From positions 109,967 through 143,979 of IMG/VR virus record IMGVR_UViG_3300029448_000001: a DNA stretch of 34,013 bases; one strand, 5' to 3'. Every line of letters starts with the position of its first letter. Position 1 is the stretch's first letter. The position numbers were made by a program, and so were the translations under genes. The notes beneath the pieces were generated by a model. It worked only from the letters and a program-made list of their open reading frames with translations. It was not told the origin of the DNA and did not search any database. The stretch comes from a virus. Of this stretch, positions 22,404 through 27,715 are shown one piece after another.

Positions 22404-23207
22404 ATGATTGATAAATTACTTGAGAAGTCCATAGATGAAAGTTCAAATGATAATGAAGTTGCAGTTTTATTATCTGGAGGTGTAGATAGCATTTCAGTTG
22501 CCTTTGCCGCACACAGACTTGGAAAAAAAGTTTCAGGTTATACATTTCATATTGAAGACAATCCTTCATATGACTCTAAAAAAGCAATTGAGATATGTAA
22601 TATTATGAATTGGAAATGTGTTGATACAGAAGTTCCTATTGACAATTTGAGAGGTGATTTCTTTACCCTTCTTAAAGAAATTAAGTGTGTAAAAAAAACT
22701 CATTTTGAGTGTTGTTTTCCGTTTCTTTATGTTTACCCTAACGTAAAAGAGCGTGAAGTGTTAGCAGGTCTTGGTGCTGATGGTTATTATGGAGTAAGCA
22801 AAAAAGCCTGTATACATTTTAAAACACCAAAAGAAAAATTTGACGAATATCGTGATGAACATTACTTACCTGAGAATCTTGGTGGAAAGATATGGCATAC
22901 AAGATTAGCAGAAAAGTTCGGTAAGAAATACCTTACACCATATGTTCATAGCGATATTCGTGATTTCTTTTATCAGTTTGATTGGTTTCAAATCAATCAG
23001 CCATTTCAAAAACATCATGTAGTCAATTCATTTCCTGAATTTAAAAAAATAGGTAAATTTAAAAAGCACATTAATTTACAACTCTGTGCTGGAATTGATA
23101 AAGCGTTTGAAAACTTACTAAACGATTCTGAGGTTAATTTTCGTAAAAGAAATAGAATTATGGATATTTGTAGAGATTGGCAAACAAGTCGTTTGACATT
23201 TGAATAA
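22404..23207 (+). CDS. PP-loop ATP pyrophosphatase, asparagine-synthase-C-like ligase
   Basis: A 267-residue protein. ATG 22404 has AAGGAT at 22392-22397. VAVLLSGGVDSISVAFAA contains the PP-loop SGGVDS (24-29). VLAGLGADGYYG (119-130) matches the LSGxGADExFGG block of asparagine synthetase. FHIEDNPSYDSKKAIEICN is the AMP-binding region. The glutamine amidotransferase half of AsnB is absent, so nitrogen must come from ammonia, another amine or another protein. Such enzymes activate a carboxylate as acyl-AMP. It lies upstream of the cytosine methyltransferase and CmoA-like genes, so the carboxylate could be carboxymethylcytosine in DNA. That substrate is inference. Confidence 0.75.
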   Translation: MIDKLLEKSIDESSNDNEVAVLLSGGVDSISVAFAAHRLGKKVSGYTFHIEDNPSYDSKKAIEICNIMNWKCVDTEVPIDNLRGDFFTLLKEIKCVKKTHFECCFPFLYVYPNVKEREVLAGLGADGYYGVSKKACIHFKTPKEKFDEYRDEHYLPENLGGKIWHTRLAEKFGKKYLTPYVHSDIRDFFYQFDWFQINQPFQKHHVVNSFPEFKKIGKFKKHINLQLCAGIDKAFENLLNDSEVNFRKRNRIMDICRDWQTSRLTFE

Positions 23208-23221
23208 TAAAGGTGCATAAT
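23193..23221 (+). promoter_or_regulatory. Possible promoter for the methyltransferase gene
   Basis: TTGACA (23193-23198), 17-bp spacer, CATAAT (23216-23221). The expected start point is about 23228, the base before the ATG, so this transcript would be leaderless. No well-spaced RBS precedes the gene (AAAGG at 23209-23213 is 15 bases away). It overlaps the end of the ligase gene. Confidence 0.45.
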
Positions 23222-23228
23222 AGATATT

Positions 23229-24470
23229 ATGACAAAATACAACCATTATACAGTTAAAGATGTAAAAAAATCCTCTGCTAGAGAATTGTTTACTGTTGTA
23301 AGCACTTTTGCAGGTGGTGGCGGTAGTTCTACAGGTTATCGTCTTGCAGGCGGTAAAGTTATCGCTATCAATGAGTTTGTTCAAGAAGCAATAAACACTT
23401 ATTCTCAAAACTTTCCCGATACAAAAATTATTCCTGGTGATATTAAAAAATTATCTGGTAAAGATTTTTTGAGTATTGCAGATTTATCTAAAGGTGAATT
23501 AGATATACTTGATGGTTCACCTCCATGTTCAGCATTTTCACTTGCAGGTAAAAGAGAAAAGAATTGGAAAGGTGCTACTAAACATGTTACAGAAAGTTAT
23601 TTTGATTTTGAAACAGGTGAAGTAGTTTCTAATTCTGAAACTGTGGTAAAAGATGGTGTTAAAAGTTATTCAGACGACCAAGTAGTAGAAGCGATTGAAG
23701 ATTTATTTCTTGAATATATTCGCATAGCAAAAGAGATACAGCCTAAAATTATCATTGCTGAAAATGTAAAAGGTATTACGATAGGTGAAGCAAGAAAAAA
23801 ACTAATCGAATTTCAGAATGAGTTTGAGAAAATAGAGCCTGGGTATGTGGTTACTCATCACGTTTTAAATGCCGCCAACTATGGCGTACCACAAGCTAGA
23901 GAGAGATTGTTTTTTGTTTGCATTCGACAAGATGTTGCTGATACGGTTGGAATTAATTTTCTCAATGCGGCATCAATGACATTACCAGAAACAATAACCT
24001 CAAAACACATTGGTATAAAAGATGCAATAGAAAATGTGCAGAATAATTTAAAAGAAGAAGAAGAGTTACTTGAGTTTGTTCAAGGGTCTTTTCAAAAAAA
24101 GTTTATTGAACTTCTACCATTTAACCCAGACAAACATTTAAAACCATCAGACAAAAGATTTCGTGATAAGAATCCAAAAGGCTCTTGTTTCAATATGATT
24201 AGACCTGCACCACATTTACCTTCTCCCACACTTACACAAGCAGGTCAACAAAAAGGTGTGAGTGGTGTATTTCATTATGAGAAGGATAGAAAGTTGACAA
24301 TCGAAGAATTAAAAATTTTAATGAGCATACCAGATGATTATATTCTTACAGGCACATTTGATCAGAAAGCAGAAAGACTTGGTCGTATGGTAGCACCGAA
24401 GATGATGGCCGCACTTGCAACAAATGTATATGAAAAAATATTGAAACCATATAAGGAATCTGTGAAATGA
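23229..24470 (+). CDS. Cytosine-C5 DNA methyltransferase family, motif X Asn replaced by Arg (possible DNA carboxymethyltransferase)
   Basis: A 413-residue Dcm-type enzyme. Motif I is STFAGGGGSSTGYRLAGG, motif IV GSPPCSAFS with catalytic Cys100, motif VI AENVKGI (Glu178, Asn179), motif VIII QARERLFFV, motif IX near PSPTLT. A target-recognition region lies at about 240-325. Motif X reads RLGRMVAPKMMAAL, where the usual form is Q-x-GN-A/S-V-P/A-P, so the conserved Asn is Arg386. That Asn is close to the SAM methyl. As I recall, changing it to Lys in M.MpeI let the enzyme use carboxy-SAM and make 5-carboxymethylcytosine. The next gene, overlapping by 4 bases, is CmoA-like. Confidence 0.92.
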   Translation: MTKYNHYTVKDVKKSSARELFTVVSTFAGGGGSSTGYRLAGGKVIAINEFVQEAINTYSQNFPDTKIIPGDIKKLSGKDFLSIADLSKGELDILDGSPPCSAFSLAGKREKNWKGATKHVTESYFDFETGEVVSNSETVVKDGVKSYSDDQVVEAIEDLFLEYIRIAKEIQPKIIIAENVKGITIGEARKKLIEFQNEFEKIEPGYVVTHHVLNAANYGVPQARERLFFVCIRQDVADTVGINFLNAASMTLPETITSKHIGIKDAIENVQNNLKEEEELLEFVQGSFQKKFIELLPFNPDKHLKPSDKRFRDKNPKGSCFNMIRPAPHLPSPTLTQAGQQKGVSGVFHYEKDRKLTIEELKILMSIPDDYILTGTFDQKAERLGRMVAPKMMAALATNVYEKILKPYKESVK

Positions 24471-25147
24471 CAAAATTTACTTTTGCTCAAAGAGAAGAAG
24501 GTTTTGATAATCACATTGAACATTCAATTCGTGGTTATACAAATCTTTGGAATGATATTTTAAAATATTCTGAATACTTTGTGGAAGACCATTCTTCAGT
24601 TATTGATGTAGGTTGCAGTACAGGTAAATTATTAAAAGCCATGATTAAACAGAATAAGTTTGCCCCAAAGGCAAATTACTTTGGTATAGAAATAGAAGAA
24701 GATTTTTATAAAGACTATGATAAAGATGAGAGTGAAAATTCTAATCTTAAATATTTTAAAGGTGATGCTCTTGACTTTGATTTTAAAGAAGCATCACTGG
24801 TTACATCTATATTCACACTTCAGTTTATTCCAGAACATTTGCGTAGAGAGATAGTAACAAAAATTTATAAAGGTCTAAGAACAGGCGGTGCGTTTATATT
24901 CGCAGAAAAGACAGTATCGGCTGACCCTAGAATACAAGAAATAAGAACCTTTACATACTATGATTACAAGCGAGAGCATTTTACCGCAGACGATATTCTA
25001 GATAAAGAGCGACAATTAAGACATATGATGAAATTAAAAACTCGTAGTGAACTCATCAGTTTATGTGCTGTTTCTGGGTTTGGAATGGAAAATATTGATA
25101 CTTTCTGGCAAAATCATGGGTTTACAGGGTTTATTGCTATAAAATAG
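24467..25147 (+). CDS. CmoA-like carboxy-S-adenosylmethionine synthase
   Basis: A 226-residue protein (E. coli CmoA is 247). The family pattern is clear along its length: FDNHIEHSIRGYTNLWNDI, motif I VIDVGCSTG (45-53) with the GCS of CmoA, ASLVTSIFTLQFIPEHLRRE, KIYKGLRTGGAFIFAEKTVS, then TYYDYKREHFTADDILDKER. CmoA combines SAM with prephenate to make carboxy-SAM. In bacteria that cofactor serves CmoB in tRNA wobble modification, but no cmoB is seen here. An Arg near 182 may correspond to the carboxylate-binding Arg199 of E. coli, shifted by one residue in my manual alignment. It overlaps the DNA methyltransferase gene by 4 bases. Confidence 0.85.
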   Translation: MTKFTFAQREEGFDNHIEHSIRGYTNLWNDILKYSEYFVEDHSSVIDVGCSTGKLLKAMIKQNKFAPKANYFGIEIEEDFYKDYDKDESENSNLKYFKGDALDFDFKEASLVTSIFTLQFIPEHLRREIVTKIYKGLRTGGAFIFAEKTVSADPRIQEIRTFTYYDYKREHFTADDILDKERQLRHMMKLKTRSELISLCAVSGFGMENIDTFWQNHGFTGFIAIK

Positions 25148-25175
25148 TTGACATTTCTTGCAGTTTTGATATACT
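25148..25175 (+). promoter_or_regulatory. Sigma-70-type early promoter
   Basis: TTGACA (25148-25153), 16-bp spacer, TATACT (25170-25175), then GAAAGTATAT. It belongs to the same set as 17875, 26973 and the minus-strand promoter at 32235, which share the TATACTGAAAGT core. It drives the gene at 25213. Confidence 0.85.
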
Positions 25176-25212
25176 GAAAGTATATTAATTGACTATGAGG
25201 AGTAAAGATATT

Positions 25213-25530
25213 ATGATTACACTACAAGAAGCAATCGAAACTCTAAAAGATAAAATTGCTGATGACTACACTCGCGGTGGTTTTAATAAATCAAAAGAAC
25301 AATTTCGTGATGAACTTACAGTCAACGAAGGTTCAAGTTACATTAAGATACTTTATAATAACGGCGTTTGGGGTTTTATTGTCAAGACTGAGAGCGACCG
25401 CAAGTTTCTTAAAGGTGATATTCTCAAAGCCGCTGGTTATCGAAAGCCTGCACGAAACAGGGCCCGTGGTAATATTCTTAATGGCGACTTTTCATGGGTT
25501 AGATGGACAGGGCCTGCTTACTTGAACTAG
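25213..25530 (+). CDS. Hypothetical early protein
   Basis: A 105-residue protein. ATG 25213 has GAGGAG at 25197-25202. It begins MITLQEAIETLKDKIADDY, then KSKEQFRDELTVNEGSSYIK, a small beta segment (ILYNNGVWGFIVKTESDRKF), and a basic region (AAGYRKPARNRARGN). It ends GDFSWVRWTGPAYLN. No family is recognised. The stop codon lies inside a perfect hairpin. Confidence 0.65.
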   Translation: MITLQEAIETLKDKIADDYTRGGFNKSKEQFRDELTVNEGSSYIKILYNNGVWGFIVKTESDRKFLKGDILKAAGYRKPARNRARGNILNGDFSWVRWTGPAYLN

Positions 25531-25538
25531 TAAGCAGG
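25513..25538 (+). repeat. Perfect inverted repeat across a stop codon
   Basis: CCTGCTTACT (25513-25522), 6-base loop, AGTAAGCAGG (25529-25538): a perfect 10-bp stem. The TAG of the upstream gene (25528-25530) is inside it. Only a weak T-rich stretch follows (TTACTAATTT), so it may be a partial terminator, an mRNA-end stabiliser or a processing site between two genes. Confidence 0.6.
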
Positions 25539-25565
25539 TTACTAATTTAACAACACGGAGATAAT

Positions 25566-25982
25566 ATGAAAATGAAAAACCTACTTTTAACAGACCAAGA
25601 CATAGACTTTATAGTCCATATAGGTCATATGGCATGGGGTGCTTGGTTACAAGGCGATGATGATGATGTTCATTTTGTTTTACAAGGTTCTGAAGATTTA
25701 TCTGGAACTACTAAGAGCATAGCAAAACAAAATGATGTAGACATAGACTTGCTCAAGAAACTGAAAAAGCAGAAGAAACTTTTCTCTTTTACAGATGACT
25801 GTATGTTACACATAGATGTTCCGGGAAAAGTGGCAAGTCAAATATGGACAGATGATTTCTTCAACGATATGGTTCCAGATGATTTTGACAGCCATGCGTT
25901 TCTTCAGCATAGTCGGACAGTATTTGAACTGGAAGACAAAAACCTTCCAGTACTCAAGCGAGACCAAGTTGCAAACAGTTAA
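25566..25982 (+). CDS. Hypothetical acidic protein
   Basis: A 138-residue protein. The leader AACAACACGGAG (25549-25560) contains the RBS and matches the leaders at 17922 and 27015. It begins MKMKNLLLTDQDIDFIVHIG, is acidic (GDDDDVH), has a central basic helix (LLKKLKKQKKLF), and an acidic C-terminal half. No catalytic motif is seen. It overlaps the next gene by 14 bases. Confidence 0.65.
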   Translation: MKMKNLLLTDQDIDFIVHIGHMAWGAWLQGDDDDVHFVLQGSEDLSGTTKSIAKQNDVDIDLLKKLKKQKKLFSFTDDCMLHIDVPGKVASQIWTDDFFNDMVPDDFDSHAFLQHSRTVFELEDKNLPVLKRDQVANS

Positions 25983-26256
25983 AGAAAAAATTCGTCAGCG
26001 TAGGTCACAAATGCTAGTACATTCTTGTTTGTACTACAAAATGGATAAACCTATTGTTGATGATGATACTTGGCAAAAATGGGCAAATGAGTTAGCTGAG
26101 TTGCAAAAAGAAAATCCTGATGATTGCAAAATTAATTTTTATGATAAAGAGTTTAAAGACTGGACAGGCGATACAGGATTTCACTTGCCTTTGTATGACA
26201 GAAAAGTTATAATGAAAGCACAACAGATTTTGAACATACACAATGAGAGGAAATAA
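25969..26256 (+). CDS. Protein resembling domain Ia of NAD-dependent DNA ligase
   Basis: About 95 residues from TTG 25969; ATG 26011 is an alternative start and RBS signals are weak for both. VHSCLYYKMDKPIVDDDTWQ, then KWANELAELQKENPDD, resembles the NMN-binding domain Ia of LigA (YYVLDxPxISDAEYDxLxxELxxLExxHP). No adenylation, OB or zinc domain follows, so it cannot be a ligase on its own. It could be a stand-alone nucleotide-binding module. The frame extends upstream to 25816 inside the previous gene, which is probably not translated. Confidence 0.55.
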   Translation: MQTVKEKIRQRRSQMLVHSCLYYKMDKPIVDDDTWQKWANELAELQKENPDDCKINFYDKEFKDWTGDTGFHLPLYDRKVIMKAQQILNIHNERK

Positions 26257-26259
26257 ATT

Positions 26260-26670
26260 ATGGGTACACGGTCAGCAATCGCAATCAGAGAAAAGAATGG
26301 CACTTTTACTGCAATTTATTGTCACTACGATGGTTGTCCAGTATTAGGTCATGGCAAAACTCTTCTACAGTTTTACAATACTGAGGTAGATGTAAATAAT
26401 CTCATAGCAATCGACAAAGGCATAAAGTCTCTAAAGACATCTATATTTGAGACAAAGAAAGATGTTTTCCCTGAGATACCAGCGGCACTACTCAAAGATG
26501 AAGAGAGTTTACGTTACTGGGCTTTTACTCAAGAAGATGCAGATTACATTTATATTTGGGATAATGGTTGGCGATTCATTGAGCGTGACCATGGTGCAGG
26601 TGAGATGGACCGTCTTGTAGACCTCAGATATTATATAAACGAATACACTAATCAAAAGGCTTTCATATGA
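26260..26670 (+). CDS. Conserved phage protein, MGTRSxIxI family
   Basis: A 136-residue protein with GAGGAAA at 26245-26251. It begins MGTRSAIAIREKNGTFTAIY, then CHYDGCPVLGHGKTLLQFY, the signature of a hypothetical family frequent in phages and some plasmids. Later parts include RYWAFTQEDADYIYIWDNGW. An N-terminal beta-sheet domain is likely. No function is known to me. It overlaps the next gene by 4 bases. Confidence 0.7.
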   Translation: MGTRSAIAIREKNGTFTAIYCHYDGCPVLGHGKTLLQFYNTEVDVNNLIAIDKGIKSLKTSIFETKKDVFPEIPAALLKDEESLRYWAFTQEDADYIYIWDNGWRFIERDHGAGEMDRLVDLRYYINEYTNQKAFI

Positions 26671-26969
26671 GTATGTTTTATACAGGGCATAGATGGTCGA
26701 AAAGCACCAGAAAAATGCTAAAGAAAAACAAAGTTAAAAAGGTGAAGCTGATAGGTAATACTACACCAGCAGAGATTGTTACCTCATGTCCTCCTAGAGA
26801 GACTTACAGACCTCCGTCACTTAATTCTGGTGATTATGTAGCAGTTAAAAAAGATACGCAATACTACACAGGCACAGCTATCAAAGGAATAGGCACGTTG
26901 CATAAAAGCAATGCTGTTCCCGTATTTACTGATGATGAAGCTAAAGACCAAGCTAATATGCGTAGATAA
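26667..26969 (+). CDS. Conserved small phage protein
   Basis: A 100-residue protein. The C-terminal half, DYVAVKKDTQYYTGTAIKGI then GTLHKSNAVPVFTDDEAKD, matches a pattern I recall in many phages (VKK-x-YTG-x-GIxxxHKSNxVPxF, then DAxDxxxMRR); the function is unknown. The N-terminal part is basic (WSKSTRKMLKKNKVKKVK). ATG 26673 is an alternative start. It ends just before an early promoter. Confidence 0.7.
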   Translation: MSMFYTGHRWSKSTRKMLKKNKVKKVKLIGNTTPAEIVTSCPPRETYRPPSLNSGDYVAVKKDTQYYTGTAIKGIGTLHKSNAVPVFTDDEAKDQANMRR

Positions 26970-26972
26970 TCC

Positions 26973-27000
26973 TTGACTTTTCTGTTGAATTTGCTATACT
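26973..27000 (+). promoter_or_regulatory. Sigma-70-type early promoter
   Basis: TTGACT (26973-26978), 16-bp spacer, TATACT (26995-27000), then GAAAGTGTAG. TTTGC precedes the -10 as at 17897. The leader AACAACACGAAAGAGAG (27015-27031) is identical to that at 17922-17938 and supplies the RBS of the gene at 27035. Confidence 0.88.
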
Positions 27001-27034
27001 GAAAGTGTAGTTAAAACAACACGAAAGAGAGAAA

Positions 27035-27343
27035 ATGATAAAAAAACCACTAACTGAGAAACAACAAAAAGCGTATGATAAAATCGTTGAAAAAGCCAAG
27101 CGATACCCAGAGAAGTTTAAAGACGGTGAACAAGGCTGTACTTTCAATCATAGCGTTTTAAATAGTTGGCGAGATAAGCCAACAGCCTACGGAATTCCAA
27201 TGCGTACTCTAGAGTCTCTTGAGAAAAAAGGCTACGTTAAGTTGTTCAAAAATGAATCTAGAGATACTGGAGTTTTTAATCCTGTAGCAGATAGTTGGGG
27301 ATATAGTTCTTATTCTGTTGAGACAACAGCAACATTAGTATAG
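27035..27343 (+). CDS. Hypothetical early protein, possible winged-helix
   Basis: A 102-residue protein beginning MIKKPLTEKQQKAYDKIVEK. FNHSVLNSWRDKPTAYGIPM, then RTLESLEKKGYVKLFKNES, could be a helix-turn-helix plus wing, which would suit an early transcription regulator, but this is a guess from pattern. The C-terminus is rich in Ser, Tyr and Thr. It is the first gene of its own promoter unit. Confidence 0.6.
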   Translation: MIKKPLTEKQQKAYDKIVEKAKRYPEKFKDGEQGCTFNHSVLNSWRDKPTAYGIPMRTLESLEKKGYVKLFKNESRDTGVFNPVADSWGYSSYSVETTATLV

Positions 27344-27353
27344 GGAGAAAAAA

Positions 27354-27659
27354 ATGAAAGAACTGATTTTATTTCACAATGAAACAGGTAGTGCCTATAA
27401 ATTAGTTGATGATACCTTATTTTCAGCACCGCTATTTGTGAACGGAAAAGTTGATAACGAGAGTTGGTGTGAAGTTGATATAGGAGTTATAGCAACGAAT
27501 CCAATTTATCAAGTGATTCATGAGAAGTTGCAAAAGCAGTATGAAAAAATTCTTCTTTGGGAATGGGACGATTTTGTGAAAAAGTCTTCTCCAGAGAAAT
27601 CAGAACCTTGTTATGAGATGCAGTTAGACCCAGACGATTATCCAGAACTTAGCTACTAA
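27354..27659 (+). CDS. Hypothetical early protein
   Basis: A 101-residue acidic protein with RBS AGGGAG (27342-27347). It begins MKELILFHNETGSAYKLVDD and has a helix ATNPIYQVIHEKLQKQYEKI and an acidic end (CYEMQLDPDDYPELSY). No family is recognised. It is the last gene before the terminator that separates the early plus-strand block from the minus-strand structural genes. Confidence 0.6.
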   Translation: MKELILFHNETGSAYKLVDDTLFSAPLFVNGKVDNESWCEVDIGVIATNPIYQVIHEKLQKQYEKILLWEWDDFVKKSSPEKSEPCYEMQLDPDDYPELSY

Positions 27660-27687
27660 TATAAGTTTCTCCTTGTGTTGTACCTTA

Positions 27688-27715
27688 GGGCACCTTTCGG
27701 GGTGCCCATTTTTTT
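27688..27715 (+). terminator. Rho-independent terminator between convergent blocks
   Basis: GGGCACC (27688-27694), loop TTTCGG, GGTGCCC (27701-27707), then a T run (27709-27715). It is preceded by TTTCTCCTTGTGTTG, like the terminator at 22360. On the other strand no T run follows the stem, so it works for plus-strand transcripts only. It overlaps the end of the tape-measure-like gene. Confidence 0.9.

Noticed and set aside
24467-25147. A CmoA/CmoB tRNA modification pair with 5893-6498 or 10157-10738 as CmoB
   Set aside because: Those methyltransferases are short class I enzymes and show none of the sequence I would expect of CmoB.
27035-27343. Firm call of a transcription regulator
   Set aside because: The helix-turn-helix impression rests on one short stretch and no family signature was recognised.
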